Shown here: piece by piece, positions 37,109-46,058 of the stretch
Layout: every line of letters begins with the position of its first letter
Numbering within the stretch: the stretch's first letter is position 1
Source: Oxalobacteraceae bacterium
GTDB taxonomy: Bacteria; Pseudomonadota; Gammaproteobacteria; Burkholderiales; Burkholderiaceae_D
Length of the DNA: 64,000 nt
Assembly (NCBI GenBank): GCA_947448025.1
Contig: CANFLV010000011.1
Span: 62,001 to 126,000, forward strand
Direction: 5' to 3'
Position numbers and translations under genes: made by a program
Notes under the pieces: model-generated
What the model saw: only the letters and a program-made list of their open reading frames with translations
Database searches by the model: none
What the model was told of the DNA's origin: nothing

Positions 37109-37765
37109 TTAAAATTTGAATTGCGGCGGCATTTTTGCATTACGCAAATAGCCCACGTTGGTTTCAAACAATTTACGCGTATTGAATGCGGATTCGGATA
37201 CGCGCGTGACGATTTCAGCGCTCATGGCCGGCGCTGCACCAACGATGGCCAGCAAGCGACCGCCGACTTTCAGCTGCTGCAGGAACGCGTCCGGCAAGTT
37301 CGGCAGGGCGCCTGAAATCATGATCACATCATAGCTGCCTTCTCCCTGATCCCAGCCTTGCGCGCCATCGCCCTGGACGACGGTGAAATTGCTGACGCCA
37401 TTATCGTGCAGGTTCTTTTCTGCCATGGCTTTCAGGACCGGATCGATTTCGACGCTGGTTACGTGGCGTGCCTTGTGGCCGAGCAGCGCGGCCATGTAGC
37501 CTGAGCCGGCGCCGATTTCGAGCACGGTCTCATGTTTCTTGAGGCCAGCTTCCTGCAGCAGGCGCGCTTCGAGCTTGGGCGTGAACATGAAGGCTTCGGC
37601 CGAGAGCGGGATTTCGGTATCGAAGAAAGCCAGGCTCTTGTGCGCGGCGGGCACGTAGTCTTCGCGTTTGACGACTTGCAGCAGATGCAGGATATCGAGA
37701 TCGAGCACATCCCAAGTACGGATTTGTTGCTCGATCATGTTGAAGCGGGCTTGTTCGAGGTTCAT
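37109..37765 (-). CDS. Protein-L-isoaspartate O-methyltransferase family protein (variant)
   Basis: 218 aa, SAM-dependent methyltransferase. The SAM-binding motif VLEIGAGSGYMAALLG and acidic VTSVEIDP are clear. The loop that in true PIMTs reads (Y/H)GQTIS is here IPLSAEAFMFTP, so the isoaspartate-binding part looks altered and substrate may differ. Start at 37765 (MNLEQARFNMIEQQIRTW) is the conserved N-terminus; an ATG five codons upstream exists. First gene of a pcm-like/rhodanese/tolC run. Confidence 0.88.
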   Translation of the reverse strand: MNLEQARFNMIEQQIRTWDVLDLDILHLLQVVKREDYVPAAHKSLAFFDTEIPLSAEAFMFTPKLEARLLQEAGLKKHETVLEIGAGSGYMAALLGHKARHVTSVEIDPVLKAMAEKNLHDNGVSNFTVVQGDGAQGWDQGEGSYDVIMISGALPNLPDAFLQQLKVGGRLLAIVGAAPAMSAEIVTRVSESAFNTRKLFETNVGYLRNAKMPPQFKF

Positions 37766-37826
37766 GTTGAGGATTCTCACAGCATTGGTAAAAACAGCAT
37801 TCTATCAAACCGGGCGCGGCTGACAG

Positions 37827-38486
37827 CTAAGGATTGCCAATGGCGGGCAATGTATGTAATCCATTGAGGATGACGTCGATGTAACCGGCCAGGAATCGGT
37901 CGGCGGGAATCGCTTCCGGCCTGAACGCGGTATAGGAATGCTTCCATAGCATCAGCATCATCATCGGCGCGATGACGACCTGCAAGGCGACTTCCAGATC
38001 CATGGGACGGAATTCGCCGCGCTCAACGCCGCGCACCAGGGCACGCATGATCATGGCATTGCAACGCGAGATCACTTCGTCATGATAAAACTCGGCGACT
38101 TCGGGGAAATTGCTCGACTCGGCGATCATCAGCTTCGTGATGCCCGACAGCTTGGTCATGCCGAATTTTTCCCACCAGCCTGTCATGATGGCATGCAGCA
38201 GTTCGGTGCTACTACCTTCAAAGCCGACGATCATGGCTTCGGCTTCGCCGATCACTGGCAAGACATGCTCGCGCACGACTGCCTTGAACAGGTCTTCCTT
38301 GTTCGTAAAATACAGGTAGAGGGTACCTTTCGAGACACCCGCCTGAGCCGCGACATCGTCGAGTCGCGTCGCTGCAAAGCCACGCTCGACAAACAGGTCA
38401 AGCGCGGCCGCCAGCAATTCCTGCGGCCGTGCTTCCTTGCGTCGCGTCCAGCGAGGTTTCGAGTGGGACGGGCAGTGCATTTCCAT
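37827..38486 (-). CDS. TetR/AcrR-family transcriptional regulator
   Basis: 219 aa. The N-terminal helix-turn-helix is DDVAAQAGVSKGTLYLYFTNKEDLF, preceded by the usual ALDLFVERGFAATRL helix. The C-terminal ligand domain is not recognisable to me. Probably a repressor of the nearby tolC-type gene or the alpha/beta hydrolase, but no palindromic operator was found in the 105-bp upstream spacer. The ATG at 38480 is an alternative start. Confidence 0.93.
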   Translation of the reverse strand: MEMHCPSHSKPRWTRRKEARPQELLAAALDLFVERGFAATRLDDVAAQAGVSKGTLYLYFTNKEDLFKAVVREHVLPVIGEAEAMIVGFEGSSTELLHAIMTGWWEKFGMTKLSGITKLMIAESSNFPEVAEFYHDEVISRCNAMIMRALVRGVERGEFRPMDLEVALQVVIAPMMMLMLWKHSYTAFRPEAIPADRFLAGYIDVILNGLHTLPAIGNP

Positions 38487-38591
38487 GAAATTTACTTACT
38501 TACCGAAGAGTCATTAATGTAAGCGCCTGTATGAATTAGGTCAAGGCAAGGTCGGATCGTGCATCGTTAGAAATGGTGCTGTTCCATCGCT

Positions 38592-39635
38592 TCAGCCATG
38601 CTGATGCGATGCCGTCGCACTGGCATCGAGGGCAATCCGTTCCGGCATGCTCAGGAAAGCATGGACGGCATGATAGAAGCGGTGCCGGTTAATACCCAGC
38701 AGGGCGGTATGTGCCAGACCGCCGATTTTGACCATCTGTTTGTCCGCGTTCGGCAGCTTGCCATAAAAGCCCATCACGTCTTCATCGGTGGCAATGCCGT
38801 CATGTTCGGCACGGACGATCAGCACCGGGCAGGCGATTTTTTCCGGATCGCAGACGGGTAGGTTGACGACCATATCGAGATAAGTCCCGTTCGGGACGGT
38901 GTCGCCATATTTCAATTCCGCTTCCGCCACGACATCGCCCATCATCGGTTCCGCAGCGCCTGGTTCGTCCCGCGTGAACACTGAGGCATAGAATTTGTGA
39001 TCGACTTTGCGGACATTACTCTGTTCGAGCTGGGGCAGCATTTTCCGGCGATTGGCCAGCGTCGGCGAACCCTTGCCGGTCCAGACGATGGCGTCGAGCA
39101 TGAGTTTGCTGACATGCTCAGGGTAAGTATTGGCAAAGCGTGCTGCGCGCAAGGCGCCCGAGGACTGGCCAAAGAAGGCTGCCTGCGTCTGACCCGTCAC
39201 CTTGGTAATGATGTTCATGGCGACCTTGAGATCATCAACGCCGCTGGCAATATCGGAATAGCTGCTCGTCCGGTCCGAATGGCCATAGCCTTCATGATCC
39301 ATGGTCCAGACATCGAATCCGAGTTTGGCGAAATGTTCCATCATGGAATAATCACGCCGGCCCGGAACCTGCAAATCGAACATCGTCTTGCCGGAATAGG
39401 AGGAACCATGCACGAGGAACAGCAGTGGCTTCTTCGCCGCGCCGGACTTCGTGTGCTTGCGGTAGACCCACAATTTCACGCCATTTTTATTGCCCCAGTA
39501 TTCTTGCGCGACCATCGCGGCACCGGCGACCGTCCCAGCAGCTGTGAGCGACGGCGCCAACGCGGCAGCCGTAGTGCCCAGGCCCATGGATAAAAGGATG
39601 TTGCGCCGTTTGCTGTCGTGTTCCTGATGGTCCAT
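38592..39635 (-). CDS. Alpha/beta hydrolase with probable twin-arginine signal
   Basis: 347 aa. The N-terminus SKRRNILLSMGLGTTAAALAPSL is cut here as a Tat-like signal (RR followed by a hydrophobic stretch). The hydrolase core has the oxyanion segment FLVHGSSYSG, nucleophile elbow FFGQSSGALR (Ser in GQSSG), acid in RAEHDGIA and His in GGLAHTALLG, giving a complete triad. Substrate unknown. It is separated from the upstream AbrB-like gene by a palindromic repeat element and probably has its own promoter. Confidence 0.85.
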   Translation of the reverse strand: MDHQEHDSKRRNILLSMGLGTTAAALAPSLTAAGTVAGAAMVAQEYWGNKNGVKLWVYRKHTKSGAAKKPLLFLVHGSSYSGKTMFDLQVPGRRDYSMMEHFAKLGFDVWTMDHEGYGHSDRTSSYSDIASGVDDLKVAMNIITKVTGQTQAAFFGQSSGALRAARFANTYPEHVSKLMLDAIVWTGKGSPTLANRRKMLPQLEQSNVRKVDHKFYASVFTRDEPGAAEPMMGDVVAEAELKYGDTVPNGTYLDMVVNLPVCDPEKIACPVLIVRAEHDGIATDEDVMGFYGKLPNADKQMVKIGGLAHTALLGINRHRFYHAVHAFLSMPERIALDASATASHQHG

Positions 39636-39662
39636 GCAAGATCTCCTGTTGGTTTTATAAAT

Positions 39663-39733
39663 TAAATAGGGTCAGAGTCAAATTAAATTTGAGCAACTTT
39701 CTTGCTGGGAAAATTTGACTCTGACCCTATTTA
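39663..39733. repeat. Palindromic REP/MITE-like element, copy 1
   Basis: Perfect 22-bp inverted repeat: left arm 39663-39684 contains AATAGGGTCAGAGTCAAATT and right arm 39712-39733 is its reverse complement. The 27-nt spacer holds a small inner stem (AGCAA/TTGCT). The same 20-bp arms occur again at 48696-48761 with a different spacer. The arms resemble the short palindromes I associate with RAYT-type (REP-associated) transposases in other Betaproteobacteria; no such transposase is in the window. Confidence 0.85.
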
Positions 39734-39801
39734 TTAATGCCTTGATGAGGGTTGCTAACCTATTACGTTCTCGGCGTAATGCACTTTTAGTCCTGCGACT
39801 A

Positions 39802-40869
39802 TCAAGCCTTGACCCAGCCACTCCGCACCACCATTGTCGCTACCCGCTTCGTGAGAAAAATCGTCGACATGATGCGGCAGAAGTGGAAGGCGGTAACGAT
39901 GGGTGCGCCGACGCCGAAGGTCTTGGCGATGATCGCCATCTCGGCGATGCCGCCCGGCGCAAGGGAAAGGTAAGCGGTCAGCAAGGGAATGCCAGCGCTA
40001 CTGGCGATGGTCCACGCTAGCCCCAAGCAAATCAGCAACATGGACAGCGTCACGGTGGCCGCAGCGAACAGTACGCGCGGCGAGCGCACGAAAAATTCGC
40101 GAGTCATGTGCTGACCCAGTCCCCAGCCGATCAGCAGCTGCGCCGCCACCAGCACGCTAGGATAGAGCCGGGCATGGAGTCCGGAAGCGGCCAATCCTGC
40201 CGCCAGGAACAAGGGGCCGAGCACCCATGGATTAGGTGAGCCGACGCGCTGTAAAAGCCAGCCTATGAGCGGTGCAGCGAAGCAGAACAATAATGCGTAG
40301 GGCGTTGAAATTTCAGCGACATTGGGCGCCAGCAGCGCGAGGCTATTGGCGCCGCTCCAGTGTGCAATCAGGGACGCGCTGCTGACTACGAGAATCACGC
40401 GCAGTGAATGCGCTGACGCGACCACTGCACCATCGGCACCGGCTTTTTGTGCCTGCATCGTCATCTCGGCAGAAGCGCCGAGCGCGACGGCGTAAATCGC
40501 CGTCCTGCCATTCACGCGCGCGAGGCGCTGCATGACGCGAGCGAAAAACATCGACATGCACGTCGCGAAGACTGCGCCGAGCAGCATCCAGTGCCCGAGT
40601 GAGGCGACTTCACGGATGACTTCCTGCGTGAAGTAGAGACCAAGTCCGGTACCGATTGTGACTTGCGCGGCGCGCCGCCCAAACCATGGCTGCTTGGCTG
40701 CATGGCCGCTCATGCTGAGCGCTGCCACGAACAGCATCGCGCCCATGATCCACGGCAGTGGAAAGCCGAGATGCTTCAGCGCCAGCCCGCCGAGAAAGGC
40801 GACTGCCAGGGTCAGGACCTGTTGCCCAAGTCGTTTACCCGACAGAGATGTCAGCCAGCGCGGTTTCAT
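39802..40869 (-). CDS. AbrB-family (PF05145-type) membrane protein
   Basis: 355 aa, about ten hydrophobic segments in two similar halves (the AbrB duplication). Landmarks: LPWIMGAMLFVAAL near the N-terminus, WVLGPLF, and LAPGGIAEMAIIAKTFGVGAPIVTAFHFCRI near the C-terminus. Often annotated as putative ammonia monooxygenase or AbrB regulator, though it looks like a transporter. Its start overlaps the SDR stop by 1 bp (TGATG), so it belongs to the tctCBA/MmgE module. Confidence 0.85.
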   Translation of the reverse strand: MKPRWLTSLSGKRLGQQVLTLAVAFLGGLALKHLGFPLPWIMGAMLFVAALSMSGHAAKQPWFGRRAAQVTIGTGLGLYFTQEVIREVASLGHWMLLGAVFATCMSMFFARVMQRLARVNGRTAIYAVALGASAEMTMQAQKAGADGAVVASAHSLRVILVVSSASLIAHWSGANSLALLAPNVAEISTPYALLFCFAAPLIGWLLQRVGSPNPWVLGPLFLAAGLAASGLHARLYPSVLVAAQLLIGWGLGQHMTREFFVRSPRVLFAAATVTLSMLLICLGLAWTIASSAGIPLLTAYLSLAPGGIAEMAIIAKTFGVGAPIVTAFHFCRIMSTIFLTKRVATMVVRSGWVKA

Positions 40870-41642
40870 CAGCAGCCGAGGTAGGTGCCGCCATTCACAT
40901 GGAGCACCTGGCCGGTGACGAAGCGCGCTTTCAGTCCCGCCAGGAATGCGACTGATTCAGCGACTTCCAGGGCGGTACCGCGACGGCCGAGCAAAGGACT
41001 GTGCTTGGCGTGATGGTTAGGCGTGGCCGATGAACTCGTTGAATTGCGCACCGTCTCGATCATGCCAGGCGAAATACAATTAACGGTAATGCCATCCGGC
41101 GAAAGATCATGCGCGAGCGCGCGCGTCATGCCGACCAGTCCCGCCTTGGCCGTGACGACATGGACGCGGTTCGCTGCGCCCGTATGGGCAGTCAGGCCGC
41201 CGATATTGATCACGGCTGCCGAATCCGATTTGCGCAGCAGGGCGACTGCCGCCTGCGTGCAAAAGAAGGCGCCATCGAGCACCACTGCCAGTGTCTGATG
41301 CCAGTCGCCGACAGTGATGTCATCGATCTTTGCTTCATTGCGAATCGCGGCATTGTTGACGACGACATCGAGCCGGCCCCATTGCTTTGCAATTGCCGCG
41401 ATCATCTGCGTGACGGCATCGTGGTTCGTGACATCGGCCATGCACAGGAAAGCCTTGCCGCCTTTGCTGATGATCTCGTCGACGACGGCTTGACCTTCAG
41501 CTGCCGAGGAGCGCACATTGACGGCAATGGCGATGCCATCGGCGGCGAGCGCGAGCGCGATTTCACGGCCGATGTTGCGGCCGGCGCCGGTGACGAGTGC
41601 GACGCGTTGCTGCAGTACTTCCGCTACTACTTCATGGTTCAT
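40869..41642 (-). CDS. SDR-family protein with non-canonical active site
   Basis: 257 aa. The cofactor site VTGAGRNIGREIALALA is intact and NNAAIRN replaces NNAG. At the catalytic position, the usual Tyr of YxxxK is Val (HVVTAKAGL; codons 41145-41162, His one place earlier) and the catalytic Ser region reads INIGGLTAH. The C-terminal GQVLHVNGG is typical of FabG-like SDRs. Either His substitutes for Tyr or the protein acts differently. Overlaps AbrB-like gene; follows the MmgE/PrpD gene by 14 bp. Confidence 0.88.
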   Translation of the reverse strand: MNHEVVAEVLQQRVALVTGAGRNIGREIALALAADGIAIAVNVRSSAAEGQAVVDEIISKGGKAFLCMADVTNHDAVTQMIAAIAKQWGRLDVVVNNAAIRNEAKIDDITVGDWHQTLAVVLDGAFFCTQAAVALLRKSDSAAVINIGGLTAHTGAANRVHVVTAKAGLVGMTRALAHDLSPDGITVNCISPGMIETVRNSTSSSATPNHHAKHSPLLGRRGTALEVAESVAFLAGLKARFVTGQVLHVNGGTYLGC

Positions 41643-41656
41643 GCTGGGTGCTTCCT

Positions 41657-43018
41657 TTAATTCGGAAAGCCGGAAAGGCTCACCGTGGCTTGTTCAAACA
41701 GGCTGTCGATCATATCGGCGATCCACTGCGCCCTGGCTGCGGTGAGTCCGCCATAGGCGCAATTGGCAAAAAATTTATGCAGCAGTTCGGCGTCGCTGAG
41801 CGGCGCATCCATGCCGCCCTTGAAGAAATTCTGCCGGTGCTCGTGCACTTCGCCATTCGTCAGCGTGATCTTCAGGTGGCCTGTGAACTGCTTCGGATAG
41901 GGATTGGCTGGATCGACGATGTAGGAGACCTTGCGCGCAAGCTGCTGCAAGGCTGGATCCTGAACGATGTCTTCGTCGTATTCACCAAGGCCGGCATCGT
42001 CGCGCAGCAGCGCCACGGCGATCGCATACGGGATGCTGAATTTTGCGGCATAGCCGTTCGGTGGCGCTTGCTTCACGGCCAGCGGTTCCCACAGGCGATG
42101 CACGATGCCTTCGGCGGTCTCGCATTCGATGCTGGCGATGTCTGCGGGCGCGATGCCTTTCTTGCGGAATTCGCGTGCGCAGTCGATGAAGGGATGCGCC
42201 ATCGTGCCGCAGGCATAAGGCTTGAACGCGATCGTGGTCCAGATCCACTGTTCGCCAAAGCCGGCCATCATCGCTTCGAAATCACCATCCGACGTATTGG
42301 CGTAACCATGGAAGAAGCCATGCTTGCCCTCGAAGACCGTGCGCGGTCCCTCGAAGCCGGCCATCGCCATGCGGATCGCGCGATAGCCCGATTGCGCGGC
42401 CCAGCCCGGATGCATGCGCTTGGTCCAGGCGCCATCGGCCAGATATTCGATGATTCCTGAAGCCATGCTGCCAGCGATACCGAAGGCGTTGACGATGGTC
42501 GCCGCCGGCAGGTTCATGGCCGCGCCCAGACCAGCGACTGCACCCATCACACCGAAAATCGCGGTCGGATGAAAGCCGGCCTTGTGCACCTTGGTCGGTG
42601 CCACGGCGCACAGGCGGCAGGTAACTTCAACACCGATGGCAATGCCGCGTAACAGCGCTTCGCCCGAGAGCTTGTGGCGCTCGGCTGCTGCCATCAGGGC
42701 CGGCACGATGACGGCGCCGGCATGCACCGGTCCGCCTTCGTAGGTGTCATCGAAATCCTCGCCGTGCGCCGCCGTGCCGTTGACGAAGGCCGCGCCTTCG
42801 ACACCGAGCTTGTAAGAAAAGCCGAGCACCGTGCACGGACCTTCCTGGTCGATCGAGGCCAGCGCCGCCTTGACGTAAGTCTGCTCGCGCGCGGCGAAAC
42901 ACAGGCCGGCGATATCGAGCATCAGGCGACGCGCGACTGGCTTGGCTTGTGCATCCAATTCCGGTTTCGCGGTGATGATGATCTGTGCGAGACGTTCCGC
43001 GATCGTAGCAGTGTTCAT
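41657..43018 (-). CDS. MmgE/PrpD-family protein 1
   Basis: 453 aa. All-helical MmgE/PrpD fold: GTAAHGEDFDDTYEGGPVHAG near residue 75, HKAGFHPTAIFGVMGA, and FKPYACGTMAHPFID. The family includes 2-methylcitrate dehydratase, cis-aconitate decarboxylase and iminodisuccinate epimerase; the reaction here is unknown. Start at 43018, 7 bp after the tctA stop; an upstream in-frame ATG lies inside tctA. Second such paralogue lies at 46059-47432. Confidence 0.9.
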   Translation of the reverse strand: MNTATIAERLAQIIITAKPELDAQAKPVARRLMLDIAGLCFAAREQTYVKAALASIDQEGPCTVLGFSYKLGVEGAAFVNGTAAHGEDFDDTYEGGPVHAGAVIVPALMAAAERHKLSGEALLRGIAIGVEVTCRLCAVAPTKVHKAGFHPTAIFGVMGAVAGLGAAMNLPAATIVNAFGIAGSMASGIIEYLADGAWTKRMHPGWAAQSGYRAIRMAMAGFEGPRTVFEGKHGFFHGYANTSDGDFEAMMAGFGEQWIWTTIAFKPYACGTMAHPFIDCAREFRKKGIAPADIASIECETAEGIVHRLWEPLAVKQAPPNGYAAKFSIPYAIAVALLRDDAGLGEYDEDIVQDPALQQLARKVSYIVDPANPYPKQFTGHLKITLTNGEVHEHRQNFFKGGMDAPLSDAELLHKFFANCAYGGLTAARAQWIADMIDSLFEQATVSLSGFPN

Positions 43019-43025
43019 GGTCGAG

Positions 43026-44513
43026 TTATCCAACTTTGTTCGCCTTTCCATCTTTGAATTCTTTGTAGAAGCTGTATGTAGTCAGACCGAATGCCAGCAC
43101 CAGCAGGGCGAGTGAAATTTTATCGGTCACAAAGATCGAATGATCGCTACCGGAGATCAGCAGGCTGCGCCGATAATTTGTCTCCACAAGATAGCCGAGT
43201 ACCACGCCCAGTACCATCGGCAACACCGGCACTTTGAACTGACGCATGAAGTAACCGAAGACACCAATGCCGAGCACGATGAACAGTTCGAAAATACTCT
43301 GGTGGATCGCATACACACCTGACATCACGAGGCCGAGGATGCCGGCGATCAGGTAAGGCTTGGGACGATTGACGAGCCAGATGCAGGGCGACAGGATCAC
43401 CAGTCCGAGCAAGACCATGGCGATATTGGCGATGAACAGGCCGCCATACAAGCCGTAGACGACTTCTGGCGCTTTCACGAACAGCATCGGTCCTGGTTGC
43501 AGACCGTGGATCAGGAAGCCGCCGAGCAGGATCGCGGCAGAATTTGAGCCGGGAATGCCGAGGCTCAGCAGCGGTACCAAGGCTGTCGCAGTGACGACAT
43601 TGTTCGCTGCTTCTGGCGCGGCGATGCCTTCAGGTGAGCCCTTGCCGAATTCTTCCGGATGCTTGGACCAGCGCTTCGCTTCCGAGTAGGCCATGAAGGC
43701 TGCGATGGTGCCGCCAGCGCCCGGCGTGACGCCTTCGACGGTGCCGATGACGGTGCCGATCATTTGCGGCTTGAACAGGCGCTTGGTCATGGCCCAGTTT
43801 GGCAGCTTCAGTTTCGCTTCTGATTTCGCGACCTTGACCCATTCCGGCTCGCCGATCTGCACCAGCATTTCAGTTACAGCAAATAGACCGACCATGACCA
43901 GAATCGGTTTCACGCCGCCGAGTAAATCAGGCGAACCGAAAGTAAAGCGCGGTACTCCCGACATAGGATCGCTGCCGATAAAGGCCAGCATCAAACCGAA
44001 GCCGGCAGCGATCAAGCCCTTGAGCAGCGAGCCGCCCGACAAGCCGGCGATCACTGACAGACCGAGTATGCCCAGCGAAAAGTAGGCCGCGGGCGTAAAC
44101 GCGAGCGCGACATTGGCGAGACTCTCGGTCGCCAGAACCAGCACCAGCAAACCAAGCAAGCCGCCGATCAGACCGGAGATCAGTGAAATGCCGAGCGCTT
44201 CACCGGCACGTCCCTGTTTCGCCATTTCGTAGCCGTCGATGACAGTCGCCGCCGCCGAATTCGTACCCGGTGTGCGGATCAGGATCGCGGGAATCGAGCC
44301 GCCATATTCAGCGCCCACATAGACGCTGGCGAGCAGGATGATGGCGGTCGTCGGGTCCATGCCGACTGTGAACGGCAGCAGTAGTGCCATCGCGATCGAA
44401 GGTGAAATGCCAGGCAGGGCACCGCCGAGGATGCCCCACAGGACGCCGCCAAAAGCTGCGAACAGGATCCAGAATGACGCGAGGTGATTAATTGTTTGTA
44501 AGAGAGTATTCAT
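43026..44513 (-). CDS. tctA: Tripartite tricarboxylate transporter, large membrane subunit
   Basis: 495 aa with roughly twelve hydrophobic segments. Typical TctA motifs: GVLWGILGGALPGISPSIAMALLLPFT at the N-terminus (cut: GGALPGISPS), GAEYGGSIPAIL, and GVTPGAGGTIAAFMAYSEAKR, plus GIPGSNSAAILLGG. Works with TctB and the periplasmic TctC for sodium- or proton-driven uptake of citrate-like acids. 4 bp after tctB. Confidence 0.96.
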   Translation of the reverse strand: MNTLLQTINHLASFWILFAAFGGVLWGILGGALPGISPSIAMALLLPFTVGMDPTTAIILLASVYVGAEYGGSIPAILIRTPGTNSAAATVIDGYEMAKQGRAGEALGISLISGLIGGLLGLLVLVLATESLANVALAFTPAAYFSLGILGLSVIAGLSGGSLLKGLIAAGFGLMLAFIGSDPMSGVPRFTFGSPDLLGGVKPILVMVGLFAVTEMLVQIGEPEWVKVAKSEAKLKLPNWAMTKRLFKPQMIGTVIGTVEGVTPGAGGTIAAFMAYSEAKRWSKHPEEFGKGSPEGIAAPEAANNVVTATALVPLLSLGIPGSNSAAILLGGFLIHGLQPGPMLFVKAPEVVYGLYGGLFIANIAMVLLGLVILSPCIWLVNRPKPYLIAGILGLVMSGVYAIHQSIFELFIVLGIGVFGYFMRQFKVPVLPMVLGVVLGYLVETNYRRSLLISGSDHSIFVTDKISLALLVLAFGLTTYSFYKEFKDGKANKVG

Positions 44514-44517
44514 AGGT

Positions 44518-45000
44518 TCAGGAGAACAGCGACCCTTTCGGCATGTGAATCGTGAGCATCAGCTCGAACAGGATCCAGAACGTGACGCCTGACAGCGCCG
44601 CAGTGATGAAGAGTGTAGGTTTCAACGGCGCTTTGGCGAGTACGGCGACGGCGAAGACCAACACGCTGACTGAGAGGATGTAGCCCGCCAGCGGCAGCAC
44701 GATGACATAGGCAAGCAGGATCGCCATGAGCGAAGCGGCAATGCGTACGCTGCGCCATTCTGCAGCGGGATCGGCGGCTTCTTCGTCAGCTGCCGCGACC
44801 GATTTGGCAGCGATGAAGGACTTGATCACCAGTGCCACCGAAGACGCCAGCACGATGCTACCGATGAGCAGCGGCACGCCATTGGCACCGACCGAATCGG
44901 CCAGCATGCTGTCTTCAATGCCCTTCGAATACCAGAGGTAGACCAGCGCGAACAGCGCGGTGATGAAGCCAAATATTCTGTCCTTTTGTGTATCGCTCAT
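44518..45000 (-). CDS. tctB: Tripartite tricarboxylate transporter, small membrane subunit
   Basis: 160 aa, four hydrophobic segments (e.g. IFGFITALFALVYLWYS, LIGSIVLASSVALVI, ILSVSVLVFAVAVLA). Sequence is weakly conserved in this family; the call rests on length, topology and its place between tctC and tctA. Starts in a 3-bp overlap with the tctC... tctB junction (ATGA with the tctC stop). Confidence 0.9.
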   Translation of the reverse strand: MSDTQKDRIFGFITALFALVYLWYSKGIEDSMLADSVGANGVPLLIGSIVLASSVALVIKSFIAAKSVAAADEEAADPAAEWRSVRIAASLMAILLAYVIVLPLAGYILSVSVLVFAVAVLAKAPLKPTLFITAALSGVTFWILFELMLTIHMPKGSLFS

Positions 45001-45956
45001 TTGATGATCCCGAGTTCTTTCAGCGAGACCGTGACGTCTTTTGCAAATTCGGCTGTAAAGCGGCGCGCTTCAGCACGACCCATGACGGCAGGGATCAGAT
45101 GGTCCTTGGTGTACTCGGACTTGTAGGCAGGCGAGGCGACGACCTTGCGGATACTGTCTTCCCATTGCTTGGCCAGTTCATCGGACATGCCCTTGGGTGA
45201 CGCGAGACCGCGGAATTTTTTCACGACGACATTGAAGCCTTGTTCTTTGGCCGTCTGCAGATTCGGCAAACCTTCGAGGCGCGATTCGGACAGTGTGGCG
45301 AGCAAGCGAATCTTGCCGGCTTCGAGCTGGCCGCGCAATTCCTGGATTTCGCCGATGCCGATGTCATAGGTACCATTCAAGACGCCGATCATCTGGTCGC
45401 CGCCGCCTTCATGGCTGATGATCGGTGCGCGCACGCCGGTGCTGCGCGCGAGTTTTTCCAGTGCCAGTCGCTCAAGCGAGGCAGGATTACTTGCGCCCCA
45501 GCGTGATTTGCCCGGATTGGCTTTGGCGTAGGTGATCAAGTCTGTAAGCGTTTTGAACGGTGCATCTGCGCGCGTGTACAGCACTTCCGGATCGATGAAC
45601 ACGATCACGAGCGGATCGAGTCCGTCGTAGCCGACGGCGGGTTTGGACAGCAGCGTGGTCTGGATGTAGGTCGGCGTGGTGCCATAAAAAATCGAGCCGT
45701 TTGACGAGCCTGCTGCGACGTTGGCTACGGCGGTGGCGCCGCTGCCGCCGCGGACATTATCGATGGTGAAATTGGTCTTCATGATCGGGCCGAGGTATTT
45801 GCTCAGCTCGCGCAGGAACACGTCAGTGCCACCGCCGGGGCTGGAATGCGTGACTAGCGTGACTTGTTTATGCGGATAGGGTGTCTGGGCAAATGCGGGT
45901 GCTGCGAGTATGGCCAGCGACAGGCATCCTGCCTTGAGAATGGCGTGCAATTTCAT
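44997..45956 (-). CDS. tctC: Tripartite tricarboxylate transporter receptor (Bug/TctC)
   Basis: 319 aa. Signal peptide GCLSLAILAAPAFA, then the Bug pattern YPHKQVTLVTHSSPGGGTDVFLR shown here in part, and DNVRGGSGATAVANVA. Periplasmic binding protein for a carboxylated compound; Bug proteins bind ligands from citrate to aromatic acids and nicotinate, so the ligand cannot be read. Stop overlaps tctB start by 2 bp. About 100 bp separate it from the preceding MmgE/PrpD gene. Confidence 0.95.
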   Translation of the reverse strand: MKLHAILKAGCLSLAILAAPAFAQTPYPHKQVTLVTHSSPGGGTDVFLRELSKYLGPIMKTNFTIDNVRGGSGATAVANVAAGSSNGSIFYGTTPTYIQTTLLSKPAVGYDGLDPLVIVFIDPEVLYTRADAPFKTLTDLITYAKANPGKSRWGASNPASLERLALEKLARSTGVRAPIISHEGGGDQMIGVLNGTYDIGIGEIQELRGQLEAGKIRLLATLSESRLEGLPNLQTAKEQGFNVVVKKFRGLASPKGMSDELAKQWEDSIRKVVASPAYKSEYTKDHLIPAVMGRAEARRFTAEFAKDVTVSLKELGIIK

Positions 45957-46019
45957 GGGTGTCTCCTCCGTGAGGTCGTGCGAATTAATGTGGCTTATGG
46001 TGCCGCTTGATGTTTCGCT

Positions 46020-46040
46020 GCAGCGGACCAGGTCCGCTGC
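46020..46040 (-). other. Hairpin between MmgE/PrpD 2 and tctC
   Basis: GCAGCGGACC and GGTCCGCTGC are perfect reverse complements around one base, so 8-9 bp of stem can form. It sits 18 bp after the MmgE/PrpD stop on the transcript. No T-run follows, so it may be a partial terminator, an mRNA stabiliser that sets relative tctC expression, or chance. Confidence 0.4.
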
Positions 46041-46058
46041 CGGTATTACTGATTACAT

